Notes: a model not told the origin generated them from the letters alone. Shown: positions 1-9,279, counted from the first letter of the stretch. The stretch: DNA of 64,000 bases from Alphaproteobacteria bacterium (GCA_040218575.1 JAVJRE010000002.1:1-64000); one strand, 5' to 3'. A program made the numbers and translations.

Positions 1-438
1 GGCGGTGAACTGCCGGCCATTGTGGAACTTGACGCCGGGACGGACCTTCATCTCCCAGGTGCGGAGATCGTCGCTGGCGCTCCAGCTCTCCAGCAGCATG
101 GGCCGGGTCACATTGTCCACGTGGGTCTTGGTCAGATAGTCGTAGTTGGCGCGAATGCCCACGTTCGACCAGCTATCGGCGTGCGGGTTGGTGAAGTCCT
201 GAATGCGCGCCGCCAGCGTAGCGGTGCCGCCGGCCGGCATCTCCGCCGCCTTGGCCTGTGGCACAGCCTTCGTGCCGGTGATCTTGCCGGCGGTGGCATA
301 GGCCGCCGTCGCCGACATGCCAAGCATGGTTGCCGTCCGCACAAAATCCCGCCGGCCGATCTGGCCTTCGGAAAGCTGGCGCTGCAGTTCGGGAACATAA
401 GGGTGAAGCTCACCCTCTTTCCGCAACTGTTTCGTCAT
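1..438 (-). CDS. ABC transporter substrate-binding protein, family 5 (5' part only)
   Basis: The first 146 codons are in the window; the gene runs off the left edge on the minus strand. The N-terminus has a twin-arginine motif (RRDFVRTATMLG) and a hydrophobic Ala/Gly stretch, so the protein is probably exported by Tat. It continues with a segment typical of dipeptide/oligopeptide-type (SBP_bac_5) binding proteins: a lid-proximal LLESW, then WEMKVRPGVKFHNGRQFTA, matching the family pattern W.f.LR.gvkFhdG..f.A. It should bind a peptide-like or similar small ligand in the periplasm for an ABC importer; permease and ATPase genes are not visible. The start at 438 is supported by GGAGGGG five bases upstream. 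The ligand cannot be inferred. Confidence 0.8.
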   Translation of the reverse strand, partial: MTKQLRKEGELHPYVPELQRQLSEGQIGRRDFVRTATMLGMSATAAYATAGKITGTKAVPQAKAAEMPAGGTATLAARIQDFTNPHADSWSNVGIRANYDYLTKTHVDNVTRPMLLESWSASDDLRTWEMKVRPGVKFHNGRQFTA

Positions 439-894
439 AGGGTTTCCCCTCCCTAAAGTGTCCACGGGCAGGATGGCGGAACCGGTTCATTCCGGATTCA
501 CGCTCCTACGCCAAACTAGGCTCGCCGGCCCCGTCCCGCAACGGGCAGTCTGCGTCTTTCCTTCACATTGCCGGGATTCGTGCAGGGAGCCGCACCGGGA
601 GCGGCGTCGCGGGCCAGGACCGCTGCCACGCGCATACACATGCCGCCTGCCGACAGCTTGCCGTGTCCGTCGGGCGTCCCCGGTGGCGAATTCGCCGGGC
701 AGACAGGCCAGCGCCTGTAACGCGTGGCCCGCCAGCTTTGGCCCTTGCCGTCAGACGGGTCCACGTCACGGCCTAGCTGACGTCTTAACCATAACGGCTA
801 GTGGCTTGCGATTGTGGATAAAATCCGGCCATAATCGTTAACGGGTGCGGTCGGGGGCCGCTCTAGCGCTGGCCTGAAGCAGGGGAGATGGCCG
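439..894. other. Intergenic region between the SBP gene and the rpfF-like gene
   Basis: This 456-base stretch separates two divergent genes. I see no convincing coding sequence: the open frames inside it are Arg/Pro-rich and lack recognisable domains. The right end holds the likely rpfF promoter (806-835) and two TTAA half-sites, TTAACC at 785-790 and CGTTAACG at 836-843. Nothing else was recognised. Confidence 0.6.
806..835 (+). promoter_or_regulatory. Putative sigma-70-type promoter of the rpfF-like gene
   Basis: TTGCGA (806-811) and CATAAT (830-835) are separated by 18 bases, giving a predicted leader of about 50 bases before the start at 895. A palindromic CGTTAACG begins right at the end of the -10 box (836-843), well placed for a regulator of the TTAA-recognising CtrA type, although only a half-site is present. 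Assigned by pattern alone. Confidence 0.4.
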
Positions 895-1959
895 ATGACC
901 AAGAGTCCGACGGACTTGCCGGAGACCAGTCGCCTGGCGCCGCTCAGCGCGCCCGCCCGTTCGGGCGAGGTCGCTACGAACGACAGTACGCCGGTCATCC
1001 ACCTCCGGCCACACGCGAAGCCCGCGGTACGTACGACCGGCCGCAAACAGCCACCCGCGCGGATTACTTCGCTCGACGAGATCGAGGCCCTTCCGCTGAA
1101 AGAGATGCGCGTGACGATTGATCGCGGCGCGGGAATCCTGTGGTGTCGGTTTGCCTTTGCGGGGCGGCCCAGCTTTACGCCGGCCCTGCTGGACGACATC
1201 AGCCGGGTGCAGAGTGCGGTGGTTGATCTTCATGCCGGGGCGGGCCGATCGCCCGAAACAGGACCGCTGCGCTATATGGTGTGGGCATCCGATATGCCGG
1301 GGGTGTGGAACCTAGGCGGTGATCTGCGCTATTTCGCCGAGCGTATACGCCGGCGGGACCGCGATGGCCTTCTGACCTATGCTCATGCAGTGGTCGGCGA
1401 AGGCTATCGCAACGCCGTCAACCTCAATCTGCCGATTGTCACGGTGTCGCTGATTCAAGGTGATGCGCTGGGCGGTGGATTCGAAGCGGCCCTGTCGAGC
1501 AACCTTCTGGTCGCCGAGAAAGGATCCAAGTTCGGCCTGCCGGAAGTGCTGTTCAACCTGTTTCCCGGCATGGGCGCCTACAGCTTCCTGGCCCGACGCA
1601 TCAGCGCCGCCTATGCCGAGCGGTTGATCTTCTCCGGCCGAATCCATACGGCTGAAGAGTTGCACGATGTTGGCGTAATCGACGTACTGACCGAACCCGG
1701 TAAGGGCGTCGAGGGATTCCTCGACCATGTTGACCGCAACCGGGACCGCTTCAACGCCCATCGGGCGATCTATCGCGCACGGCAGATCTACCACCCCATA
1801 AGCCGTGATGAGATGCTGGATATCGCCACCATGTGGGTGGATACCGCTCTCACGCTGAGTGAACGTGACCTGGCAAAGATGGAGCGACTGGCGGCGGCGC
1901 AGGACAAACGGCGCGCGCGGGCGGCCGCGGCCGGGCTCGTCAGTCCATTATCGGCCTGA
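895..1959 (+). CDS. rpfF: RpfF-like DSF synthase (crotonase-fold enoyl-CoA hydratase/thioesterase)
   Basis: Predicted to make a diffusible signal factor, a cis-2-unsaturated fatty acid, by dehydrating 3-hydroxyacyl-ACP and releasing the acid. The 354-residue protein has the crotonase fold and matches Xanthomonas RpfF closely: WNLGGDL (138-144, oxyanion loop), QGDALGGGFEAALS (188-201), FGLPEVLFNLFPGMGAYSF (213-231) and a C-terminal WVDTAL..SE..L..MERL..AQ. The two catalytic glutamates of RpfF correspond to E197 and E217, with the same 20-residue spacing. An N-terminal tail of about 65 residues, rich in Pro, Thr and Arg, is extra compared with RpfF (about 290 residues). The start at 895 has AGGGGAG seven bases upstream; ATG 888 is out of frame. 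It converges on an RpfC-like kinase, which strongly supports a signalling role over ordinary fatty-acid degradation. No rpfB-like acyl-CoA ligase is nearby. Confidence 0.85.
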   Translation: MTKSPTDLPETSRLAPLSAPARSGEVATNDSTPVIHLRPHAKPAVRTTGRKQPPARITSLDEIEALPLKEMRVTIDRGAGILWCRFAFAGRPSFTPALLDDISRVQSAVVDLHAGAGRSPETGPLRYMVWASDMPGVWNLGGDLRYFAERIRRRDRDGLLTYAHAVVGEGYRNAVNLNLPIVTVSLIQGDALGGGFEAALSSNLLVAEKGSKFGLPEVLFNLFPGMGAYSFLARRISAAYAERLIFSGRIHTAEELHDVGVIDVLTEPGKGVEGFLDHVDRNRDRFNAHRAIYRARQIYHPISRDEMLDIATMWVDTALTLSERDLAKMERLAAAQDKRRARAAAAGLVSPLSA

Positions 1960-2041
1960 TTCGATCCGGCCAGACTCCCCCTGGCCAGCGCCCTGACCAG
2001 TTAAGCCCGGCTTGATAAGTCCGGGCCGGGCCCGCCGGTGA

Positions 2042-4876
2042 TCAGTCCGGCGCGCCGACACGGCGGCGCACACGCTCCGTCGCCACCTGGGCATTGAGTT
2101 CGCTGGAGACGCGGGCGAACTCCCGCTGAACCCTGGCGATCCGCTCACGTCCGTCATCGCGCAAGTCCCGCTCGGTCATGGTACGGAAGCCTTGCAGGAC
2201 GTTCGCCAGCCGGCGCGCGCCGACATTGGCCGAAGAGCTCTTGAGCGAGTGAGCGTGGTCACGCAAAGCGGCGATATCCTGCCGCTCCAGCGCCCGATCC
2301 ATCTCGCGCGTCACCGTCGTCGCATCACGCAGGTAATCATCGATCACCTCGACCACGAACGACGGATCGGGATCCAGCGCCCGCAGTTCTGCCAGGGCAT
2401 TACGGTCAATGATGGGCTCGTCATAGTCTTCGCTGTCCTCGCCGGAGCTAAATCGCGGATGGCTGGCAAGCGACGTTACGGTCTGGTCCGTGGGCGCAGG
2501 CAGCGGCACGGCCTGGAGAGACTTCCGCGCCGGAAGCAACTCGGCGATGGTACGCAGCAGGGTCGGCGCATCCACGGGCTTGGTGACATAGCCGTCCATG
2601 CCGGCTTCCAGACACAGGGCCTGTGCCTCGGTTGTGGCGTCCGCCGTCAGGGCAACGATTGGCAGGTGCGGCTCTTCGGTGTGGGCGAAGCGGTACATCT
2701 TGACGGCCTCGACCCCGCTCATCCGCGGCATGTTGATGTCCATGAGCACCAGATCGAACTCTTCCTCGTCCAGGGCATTGAGCGCTGATTCCCCGTCTTC
2801 GACGATACGATGGTCGATCCCCGCACGATCCAGGATACGGCCGATGACAAGGCGGTTGGTGCTGTTGTCTTCCGCCACCAGAACCCGCACACCGTTAAGG
2901 TCGGGCAGGTCGGCGACGGGTCGGCCGACAACCGTATCGCCGTCGCTCTGGATGCACAGGGCACGCAGAGCCGCATTGAGTTGAAGTGGCGTGAACCCGG
3001 CCCGGAGAACGCAATCCATATCGCCGCTGAGGGCCGAGGCTTCACTATCGGCGGAGGCCCCATCCAACAAGACAAAGGCCGGGTCCAGCAGATCGAAGTG
3101 GTCTTTCACCTCGCCAATGAGAGCGGGCCAGTTGAAGCTTCTGTCTTCGCCCTGCAGGATGAAGACCAGCCGGGCCGTATCCTCCACGGAATAGCCGGCG
3201 ACGGCATTGCGCAGCGCCGGCACGGTCTCCACCGGCTGGGCGTCGATTTGCCACGATGTGAGCATGGCTTCAAGACGCATGGCTTCTTCATTGCGCGGCC
3301 CGACCAGCAGCACGCGAACACCGTCGTGACCGACAGGCTCTAGCCGTGATTCAAGTTGTCCCTCCTGGCGAACAAAGGGGATTTTGAAGCGGAACGAGCT
3401 GCCCACACCTATGGCGGATTCGACACTGATTTCGCCGCCCATCGCCTCTACGAGCTGCTTGGAGATGGCGAGCCCCAGACCGGTGCCGCCATAACGCCGG
3501 CTGATGGAGTCGTCGGCCTGGACAAAACTGGCGAAGATGGACTCCAGCGCCTGCTCGGAAATACCGATACCGGTGTCCCTGACCTCAAACACCAGTGTCG
3601 CGGCGCTGGGCGTGACTTGCTCCAACCGCACGTCCACGATCACACCGCCCTCTTCGGTGAACTTGACCGCATTGGCGACAAGGTTGGTCAGCACCTGTTG
3701 CAGATGCTTGGGGTCACCGCGCAAGCGCCACGGCACATCGGCCGCAACGCGGGCCGACAGGAAGAGTGACTTGTCGCGCGCCTGGGTGCGGAGGATTCGC
3801 CGGACATTGGCGACGACCTCGTGCAGATCGAAGTCCTCGAAATAGATCGAGAACTTGCCGGCTTCGATTTTCGATATGTCCAGAATGTCGTTGATCAGGT
3901 CCAGCAGGACATGACCGGAGCTGTTCACCGTCGAGACCATGTCACGCTGATCGCGCGCCAGGCGCGTGCCCACCAGCAGGTTTGACAATCCGATAATGGC
4001 GTTGAGCGGCGTACGCAGCTCATGGCTCATATTGGCGACAAAGCGGCTCTTGGCGCGGTTGGCCTCCTCGGCCGCCGCCTTTGCTTCTGTCAGCGAGCGG
4101 ATCAAGGTCGAGACATAAGCCGGCAGCAGGACCAGGGCGGCAATCAGGGCGCCGCCCATTACCGGATTGGACTGCCAGTACGGCGTATTCAGAACGACAA
4201 ACGTAAACCCGGCGACCGCCATGGCGGCGCAGGTGAGCAGATAGCGCACACCGTAGCGAAAACCGTAGCCAAAGGTGATCCACAGATAGATCAGCCACCA
4301 CGCGGTCATCACTTCGCCGCCGAAGTGAAGGGCCACTGTCAGGATGCCATTCTCCGCCAGCATGGCCAGATGACGACGGATGACCGAGGTCGCGGGACGG
4401 GCCAGAATATGGATCAGGAACAACCAGCTTATGGCCAGACCGATGGTCATGCCGATGAGCGCAAGCCGCGCGGCATTGCCGGAGTCGTGGCCGACGGTCA
4501 GGACCAGATAGCCGACGATCAGCGATACCAGAAGAACCCGCAATACGACCTGTTCATGCTCGCTGTCGGGCCGGGTCGCCCATGTGTGCGCGACCGTGGC
4601 CAGGCCCTGGCGGGCCACCTGCACCGCGGCGATCAGGGGCAAAGCCACGAGCACACCCAGAACCAGCAGGGAAGCCGTCTGTGGACCCTGCCACAGGTCG
4701 GTGGCAACCAGGCCGATGGCCTCCGACGCGACGCCGAGACCGGCGGCGACCGCCAGCAGGCCGGCGACCAGCGCGGCGCGTCGGCGGGACCGGCGACGGG
4801 CCGGCGCAGGCTGATTGTCGATCACCGGCCGGGACGACCCGTCCGGTGCGACTCTGGGTTCGGCCAGATTCGCCAT
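2042..4876 (-). CDS. rpfC: RpfC-like hybrid sensor histidine kinase (TM-HisKA-HATPase-pseudoREC-REC-HPt)
   Basis: A membrane hybrid kinase of 944 residues, likely the receptor for the neighbouring RpfF product. Residues 33-255 contain about five to six hydrophobic segments, ending in a region ([32 protein letters not shown]) that resembles the RpfC input domain. HisKA follows with phospho-acceptor H285 (NMSHELRTP), HATPase at about 385-500 (G1 DTGIGI, G2 GGTGLGL), a degenerate receiver without acceptor Asp at about 519-642, a full receiver at 661-782 with D713, and an HPt domain with H876 (HAHSLKSS). Xanthomonas RpfC has the TM-HisKA-HATPase-REC-HPt order; the pseudo-receiver is extra. The start lies two bases after the stop of the upstream kinase gene, so the two are one transcription unit. 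Alternative: a generic hybrid kinase, but the pairing with rpfF argues for RpfC. Confidence 0.85.
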   Translation of the reverse strand: MANLAEPRVAPDGSSRPVIDNQPAPARRRSRRRAALVAGLLAVAAGLGVASEAIGLVATDLWQGPQTASLLVLGVLVALPLIAAVQVARQGLATVAHTWATRPDSEHEQVVLRVLLVSLIVGYLVLTVGHDSGNAARLALIGMTIGLAISWLFLIHILARPATSVIRRHLAMLAENGILTVALHFGGEVMTAWWLIYLWITFGYGFRYGVRYLLTCAAMAVAGFTFVVLNTPYWQSNPVMGGALIAALVLLPAYVSTLIRSLTEAKAAAEEANRAKSRFVANMSHELRTPLNAIIGLSNLLVGTRLARDQRDMVSTVNSSGHVLLDLINDILDISKIEAGKFSIYFEDFDLHEVVANVRRILRTQARDKSLFLSARVAADVPWRLRGDPKHLQQVLTNLVANAVKFTEEGGVIVDVRLEQVTPSAATLVFEVRDTGIGISEQALESIFASFVQADDSISRRYGGTGLGLAISKQLVEAMGGEISVESAIGVGSSFRFKIPFVRQEGQLESRLEPVGHDGVRVLLVGPRNEEAMRLEAMLTSWQIDAQPVETVPALRNAVAGYSVEDTARLVFILQGEDRSFNWPALIGEVKDHFDLLDPAFVLLDGASADSEASALSGDMDCVLRAGFTPLQLNAALRALCIQSDGDTVVGRPVADLPDLNGVRVLVAEDNSTNRLVIGRILDRAGIDHRIVEDGESALNALDEEEFDLVLMDINMPRMSGVEAVKMYRFAHTEEPHLPIVALTADATTEAQALCLEAGMDGYVTKPVDAPTLLRTIAELLPARKSLQAVPLPAPTDQTVTSLASHPRFSSGEDSEDYDEPIIDRNALAELRALDPDPSFVVEVIDDYLRDATTVTREMDRALERQDIAALRDHAHSLKSSSANVGARRLANVLQGFRTMTERDLRDDGRERIARVQREFARVSSELNAQVATERVRRRVGAPD

Positions 4877-4878
4877 GG

Positions 4879-6507
4879 TCAGACGGACCCCTGGGAGGAG
4901 AGGGGCGAATCGAGACCGGCGACGGGTTCGGCGCCTTGGTGCCCTGGCTCCGGCCGGCGGATCGGCAGGATGACGGTCATGGTCGTGCCCTGCCCCTTGC
5001 GGCTTTCCACATCCAATCGGCCGCCATGCAGCCGCACCAGGTCATTGGCCAGGGGCAGGCCCAGACCGGCGCCGGCATGACGCCGGGTCATGACGTTTTC
5101 CAGATAGCCAAAGCGCGACAGGGCGGTGCTGATTTCAGCCGAATCCATGCCGCAGCCACGGTCGGCGATAGCAACGATGATCGATCCGTCACGCTCCAGT
5201 GCGTTCACATAGACCTCGCCGCCATCGCTGGAGGCCTTTACGGCATTGGATAGAAGGTTGACGATAACCTGCTGCAGACGCGCCGAATCGGCGCGCAGGG
5301 GCGGCAGTTCCGGTTCCATATTGATGACGATCTGAACCCGCCGGCCGCTGGCCTCCTCGCTAACCGCGCGAACAGCGTCATTGATCGTCGTGGCCATCTC
5401 CACCCATTCGTCATGCAGGTCGAGAACGCCGGCTTCGATGCGCGATACGTCCAGAATGTCGTTGATGATGTCCAGCAGGTGCGATGCGCTGCCGGCAATG
5501 TCATGGGCATAGTCCACATACCGTGGCGTGCCGACGGGGCCCAGCACCTGCTGGTTCATCATGCTGGCGAAGCCGATGATGGCATTGAGCGGCGTACGCA
5601 GCTCGTGGCTCATATTGGCGAGGAACTCCGTCTTCAGGCGATTCGCCGTTTCCGCCGCGTTCTTTGCCTCTTCCAGCGCTCTGGACGCCGCCTTGCGCTC
5701 TGTAATGTCGAAGCCGACTGTCACCACATTGGCAACCCGCCCGGCCCCGTCCCGCAACGCCATCTTGGTCAGGTGAAAGGTCCGGTCATCCCCGTTGAAC
5801 GAGATCGTTTCGTCGAACGGCGCAGGCGCCTCCCCCAGGTCAAAGATCATCCGGTCGAGCGCCAGCGAGCGCGTGCCGTAGCCATGCGGATCAATATCGG
5901 CCGGTGTGCGGCCCGCCGCCTCATCCGGCGTGGTGCCGAGCAGTTGCGCCTCAAAGCTGTTCATGAACACGACGCGGCCGGCATTGTCGGTGGCCGAGAT
6001 CATCGCCGGAACCGCGTCGATGACCCGCAGCAGGCGTTGGTGGCTCTGCTGCAGGGCTGCGGCATGGGCCTCGCTGTCACGCATGAGTTTGCGTTCGAGC
6101 AGTTCGGCCCGCTCCTTGAGCTGGCGACGCTGCCGCTCGAGCGTCAGAAGGTTGCGGCAACGGCTGCGAAACTCATGATGGTCCACCGGGCTCAGCAGGA
6201 AGTCCGTGGCCCCGGCCTCCAGCGCTTGATAGCGGTAGGACTTGTCTTCATAAGCGGTGACCACCACCACCGGCACATTGGCCAGGGACGGCTCGCGACG
6301 GATGGCCTGGGTGAACTCCGCGCCATTCATGCCGGGCATGTTGAAGTCGGTGACCACCAGGTCCGGCGTGTTCTGCCGGAGCCAGGCCAGGGCGGCGGGC
6401 GGCTCGGCGAAATCGCGCACCGTCGTGCCCGCCTCCAGGGTGGTGGCGAGCTTCGACAGAATGCGTCGGTTCGTAATCCGGTCGTCAACTATCACCACAA
6501 GGGGCAT
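4879..6507 (-). CDS. Receiver-PAS-histidine kinase, RpfG-type receiver but no HD-GYP domain
   Basis: A 542-residue soluble protein. Residues 1-125 form a receiver (VIVDD, acceptor D54 in [13 protein letters not shown]84) that looks like RpfG-family receivers, including the final ..[11 protein letters not shown] helix. The usual receiver lysine before PVD is replaced: [10 protein letters not shown] has Ser. A coiled-coil-like linker (125-160), a PAS domain (about 160-275), HisKA with H301 (NMSHELRTP) and a HATPase domain (RGCGMD, GAGLGL) follow. It is the first gene of the kinase operon and probably exchanges phosphate with the RpfC-like protein; its own downstream partner is not evident. The start at 6507 is preferred to the upstream in-frame ATG (6624) because the receiver begins at once after MPLVVIVDD and GAGGCGG precedes it. 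Confidence 0.8.
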   Translation of the reverse strand: MPLVVIVDDRITNRRILSKLATTLEAGTTVRDFAEPPAALAWLRQNTPDLVVTDFNMPGMNGAEFTQAIRREPSLANVPVVVVTAYEDKSYRYQALEAGATDFLLSPVDHHEFRSRCRNLLTLERQRRQLKERAELLERKLMRDSEAHAAALQQSHQRLLRVIDAVPAMISATDNAGRVVFMNSFEAQLLGTTPDEAAGRTPADIDPHGYGTRSLALDRMIFDLGEAPAPFDETISFNGDDRTFHLTKMALRDGAGRVANVVTVGFDITERKAASRALEEAKNAAETANRLKTEFLANMSHELRTPLNAIIGFASMMNQQVLGPVGTPRYVDYAHDIAGSASHLLDIINDILDVSRIEAGVLDLHDEWVEMATTINDAVRAVSEEASGRRVQIVINMEPELPPLRADSARLQQVIVNLLSNAVKASSDGGEVYVNALERDGSIIVAIADRGCGMDSAEISTALSRFGYLENVMTRRHAGAGLGLPLANDLVRLHGGRLDVESRKGQGTTMTVILPIRRPEPGHQGAEPVAGLDSPLSSQGSV

Positions 6508-6813
6508 AGATCCGCCTCGCTGACCCAGGACCGCCCGTCCACTTTGTCCTACCCCTGAATCCCGGCGGCGAGCGGTCGACCCGATCATCCGCCAGGCGCA
6601 GAAAGTGCGGCGTGAACGAAGCATCGGATAGCTGTCGTTAACGCTCTATTAACGACAGGAACATTTGCCGACGATGGCGGCCGGGCGGCAGCCGGCCGCG
6701 GCGGCGGGGAGCGCCCTTGCATCCGGCGGAAACACGCCCTCCACTCGCCGCCGGCTGGCCGACCACAGGCGGTCCGGCGCCAGCGGGACACGATTCAGCG
6801 GGAGATGAAGAGC
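6508..6813. promoter_or_regulatory. Divergent intergenic region with a perfect inverted repeat (CtrA-box-like)
   Basis: This 306-base region lies between the kinase operon (left) and the flavin oxidoreductase (right). Its main feature is the sequence CTGTCGTTAA (6632-6641), a 7-base spacer, then TTAACGACAG (6649-6658): a perfect 10-base inverted repeat. The core reads TTAA-N7-TTAAC on both strands, which is the consensus of the alphaproteobacterial cell-cycle regulator CtrA. It sits about 125 bases before the kinase start and about 155 before the oxidoreductase start. No other element was recognised. Confidence 0.55.
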
Positions 6814-7995
6814 ATGAGCGGGGCAAAGCCGAATACGGCCGATTTCGTCATTGTCGGCGCCGGCATCACCGGGGCCGCCACGGCCTATTATCTGGCCAAG
6901 GCCAAAGCCGGCCGGGTGGTCCTGCTGGACCGCGGCCAGCCCGCCGCCGGCGGCACCGGCCAGAGCGCGGCCATCGTCCGCCAGCACTACTCCAACGATG
7001 TTCTGCTGGCGCTGGCCCGCGACAGCGTGGCCATCTTCAAGTCCCTGCCGGAGGAAACCGGCTACCCCATGGGCTATGTGCGCACCGGCTGGTGCATGCT
7101 GCTGCCGAAAGACGTGCTGGCGGGCGCGAAGAAGAACCTGGAGCGCCAGAAGGCGCTGGGCATCGAGTCCCGCATGATGAGTGCCGAGGCGGCCAGGGAC
7201 ATCATTCCGGGCCTTAATCCCGACGGCGTGGCCGGCGTTGCCTACGAGCCCGATGGCGGTTTCGCCGACCCGCACCTTTCAACCCGCGCCTATGTAAAAG
7301 CCTTTGCCGATCTGGGCGGCGAAGTGCGGCTGGCGACGGCGGTGCGGCGGCTCACCCGCCAGGGCGACCGGGTAAGCGGCGTCGTCACCGATACGGACGA
7401 CATCGCCGCCGGCATGGTGGTCAATGCGGCCGGGCCGTGGGCCGGATCCCTGGCCCGCACCGCGGCCATCGAGACGCGCCTGACGGTGACCCGCGAACTG
7501 GACACCATCTGGATCAGCGAGGCCGGTCGGCCGGTGCCGACCACCTCCATCTCCAACGCGGTGGACGCCATCTATCTGCGGCCCATGGGCTATGGCCGCT
7601 ATACGCTCGGCCGCGGCTTTCCCAAGGACTATGAGACGGTGGACCCGGACAATTACCGGCACGCGGTGGAAGATGATTTCGTCGCCGACGTGCGCCGGCG
7701 GGTGGAAAACCGCTTCGCCGGCATGAAGGGCATGCGCCTGGCCGACACCTATGCGGCGCTCTATGACGTCTCGCCCGACTGGTATCCGGTGAGCGGTGTC
7801 CGCGACGGCCTGGCCGGTTATGCGGATGCCTGGGGCGGCAGCGGCCATGGCTTCAAGATCGCCCCGGCCCTGGCGCGTGGTCTTGCCACGTCTTTGCTGC
7901 AGCCGGCGGAGAATGCGGCCATCGCCGGCCTGGGCCACGATCGGTTCAGCAGCGGCGCTCTGTTCAGCCAGGCCTACGGCGGCAATCGCGGATAG
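6814..7995 (+). CDS. FAD-dependent oxidoreductase, DAO family (sarcosine/glycine oxidase-like)
   Basis: Oxidises an amine, most likely an N-methyl or secondary amino acid, using bound FAD. The N-terminus has the Rossmann dinucleotide-binding motif FVIVGAGITGAATAYYLAK and an acidic residue ending the second strand (VVLLDRGQPA). The family's GTGQSAAIVRQHY segment, the mid-protein GGFADPHL, NAAGPWAG and the C-terminal WGGSGHGFKIAPALARGLA second FAD contact are all present. About 393 residues is normal for the family. The start at 6814 is preferred to ATG 6805 because GGAG (6801-6804) is nine bases from 6814 but touches 6805. The gene stands alone, divergent from the kinase operon. The exact substrate is not determinable. 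Confidence 0.8.
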   Translation: MSGAKPNTADFVIVGAGITGAATAYYLAKAKAGRVVLLDRGQPAAGGTGQSAAIVRQHYSNDVLLALARDSVAIFKSLPEETGYPMGYVRTGWCMLLPKDVLAGAKKNLERQKALGIESRMMSAEAARDIIPGLNPDGVAGVAYEPDGGFADPHLSTRAYVKAFADLGGEVRLATAVRRLTRQGDRVSGVVTDTDDIAAGMVVNAAGPWAGSLARTAAIETRLTVTRELDTIWISEAGRPVPTTSISNAVDAIYLRPMGYGRYTLGRGFPKDYETVDPDNYRHAVEDDFVADVRRRVENRFAGMKGMRLADTYAALYDVSPDWYPVSGVRDGLAGYADAWGGSGHGFKIAPALARGLATSLLQPAENAAIAGLGHDRFSSGALFSQAYGGNRG

Positions 7996-8078
7996 GAAAA
8001 TCAGCAGAAAACCAATGGGTTAACTGCCAACTCTAAAGTGCTATTTAGGCGGGGGATGCGCCACCGACCGGCGGCGGC

Positions 8079-8155
8079 TGGTCGGAGCGGCGGGATTTGA
8101 ACCCACGACCCTCAGTCCCCCAGACTGATGCGCTACCAGGCTGCGCTACGCTCCG
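8079..8155 (-). tRNA. tRNA-Pro (anticodon GGG)
   Basis: The minus strand folds into a complete cloverleaf. The acceptor stem is CGGAGCG with CGCTCCG, the D arm GCGC with GCGC, the anticodon stem TCAGT with ACTGA around loop CTGGGGG, giving anticodon GGG (reads CCC). The T arm is GTGGG-TTCAAAT-CCCGC. Discriminator A is followed by an encoded CCA (8079-8081). Length is 77 bases. Confidence 0.97.
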
Positions 8156-8279
8156 TTGATACCGCCGGCCGCCCGGCCGGCGGGACTATAAGAGGCGACC
8201 GGCAGCGGTGCAACGCGCCGCCGCCGCGGCAAGGGCTCATAAGCGGACGGCGGCTAAGCGGACGGAGACGACCGGGCGG

Positions 8280-8858
8280 TCAATCAGGCTTGCGGCGGAC
8301 CCCGGCCAGCAGGCTGCGCACCCGCTCCAGTTCGCGGCGGACAATCTCCAGCTCACGTCTGAGGCCGGCCGCGGGAACCGCCGCCGCCGGACTGGCCGAG
8401 GCCAGGGTAGAGGATGCAGCCGCTGCGCCGCCGGCGGCGCTGCCCGGGCCGTCAGACGACGGGTCGCCCGCCGCCGGGCCGGCCGGGCCGGCGCTGTCGG
8501 CAGACGCCGCGGCCACGCCGGCGGCGTCATCACCGGTGGAAGCGCCCGCCGGGCCGCCGGACCGGCCGCGCAGGATCTTCTGCACGCCCTTGATGGTGAA
8601 GCCGTCAGCGTAAAGCAGATGACGGATGCGGCGCAGCAGAGCCACATCTTCCGGCCGATAGTAGCGGCGACCGCCGCCCCGTTTGAGCGGCCGGACCTGG
8701 CTGAACTTGGTTTCCCAGAAACGCAGCACGTGCTGCGGCACGTCCAGATCGGCGGCCACTTCGCTGATGGTGCGGAACGCCTCGGACGACTTGCCGGCAG
8801 TCGATTTGTCGGGCACCGACCGGCGGCGGGGCGCCCCGGCGGCAGGCGGCTCAGCCAC
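8280..8858 (-). CDS. MerR-family transcriptional regulator
   Basis: A DNA-binding regulator of the MerR winged-helix type: [20 protein letters not shown] is the helix-turn-helix, followed by [33 protein letters not shown], the wing and connecting helix. About 100 residues of Ala/Gly/Pro/Ser-rich sequence follow, and a short Leu/Arg heptad helix ends the protein. This type of MerR gene sits directly after ihfA in many alphaproteobacteria, and here the two overlap. The start is uncertain: GTG 8858 overlaps the ihfA stop and leaves a short leader before the domain, while ATG 8897 and ATG 8945 are in frame upstream. The effector is unknown, and metal-binding cysteines typical of metal-responsive MerR proteins are absent. 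Confidence 0.8.
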   Translation of the reverse strand: MAEPPAAGAPRRRSVPDKSTAGKSSEAFRTISEVAADLDVPQHVLRFWETKFSQVRPLKRGGGRRYYRPEDVALLRRIRHLLYADGFTIKGVQKILRGRSGGPAGASTGDDAAGVAAASADSAGPAGPAAGDPSSDGPGSAAGGAAAASSTLASASPAAAVPAAGLRRELEIVRRELERVRSLLAGVRRKPD

Positions 8859-9228
8859 GATCAGGCGCAGCGCCCGCCGGCATCCGCTGACCATCATCAG
8901 ACGCCGCGTCGGCCGCGCCGTCCTCAGCAGCCGACATCTCCGCATTAATGCGGTCCTTCAACACGTGGCTGGCGCGAAATACCAGAACCTGACGCGGCAG
9001 AATGGGCACTTCCTCACCGGTCTTGGGGTTGCGGCCAATGCGCGAACCCTTATGGCGGACGGCAAAACTGCCAAACGATGAAATCTTGACCGGCTCATTA
9101 CGCGCCAAGGCATCCGCCACCTCGTCCAGAACGGACTCCACAAGAGCTGCCGATTCATTGCGCGACAGGCCGACCTGCTGGAACAGCACTTCGGCCAGTT
9201 GTGCTCGTGTCACGGTGTTCTGCGCCAT
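8851..9228 (-). CDS. ihfA: Integration host factor subunit alpha
   Basis: One subunit of the heterodimeric, DNA-bending nucleoid protein IHF. The 125-residue product has the full HU/IHF fold: [20 protein letters not shown], then [20 protein letters not shown] and the DNA-binding arm [20 protein letters not shown], whose tip Pro intercalates in DNA, then [16 protein letters not shown] tail of about 25 acidic/polar residues follows. The start at 9228 is preceded by AAGGGGGG; the in-frame upstream ATG lacks both a site and homology. A promoter with good boxes lies just upstream (9251-9279). IHF alpha is identified by position next to merR and by sequence; HU is the alternative. Confidence 0.92.
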   Translation of the reverse strand: MAQNTVTRAQLAEVLFQQVGLSRNESAALVESVLDEVADALARNEPVKISSFGSFAVRHKGSRIGRNPKTGEEVPILPRQVLVFRASHVLKDRINAEMSAAEDGAADAASDDGQRMPAGAAPDRG

Positions 9229-9250
9229 CCGGCCCCCCTTCTTTGAAGGA

Positions 9251-9279
9251 ACGCTAGCGCATGCCAATTAAACGGTCAA
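9251..9279 (-). promoter_or_regulatory. Putative ihfA promoter
   Basis: On the minus strand TTGACC (9279-9274) and TAGCGT (9256-9251) are 17 bases apart. The predicted transcript would start near 9244, giving a very short leader that carries the AAGGGGGG ribosome site. The promoter is flanked by ATGCCA (9261-9266) and TGGCAT (9286-9291), an inverted pair that could serve autoregulation. The surrounding AT-rich stretch is what IHF itself tends to bind. Confidence 0.5.

Noticed and set aside
895-1959. Ordinary enoyl-CoA hydratase of fatty-acid degradation
   Set aside because: The WNLGGDL, FGLPEVLFNLFPGMGAYSF and C-terminal WVDTAL blocks are RpfF-specific, and the partner is an RpfC-like kinase rather than beta-oxidation genes.
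1960-2041. Terminator between the convergent rpfF-like and rpfC-like genes
   Set aside because: The gap has GC-rich imperfect pairings (around CCCGG...CCGGG) but no clean stem followed by a T-run.
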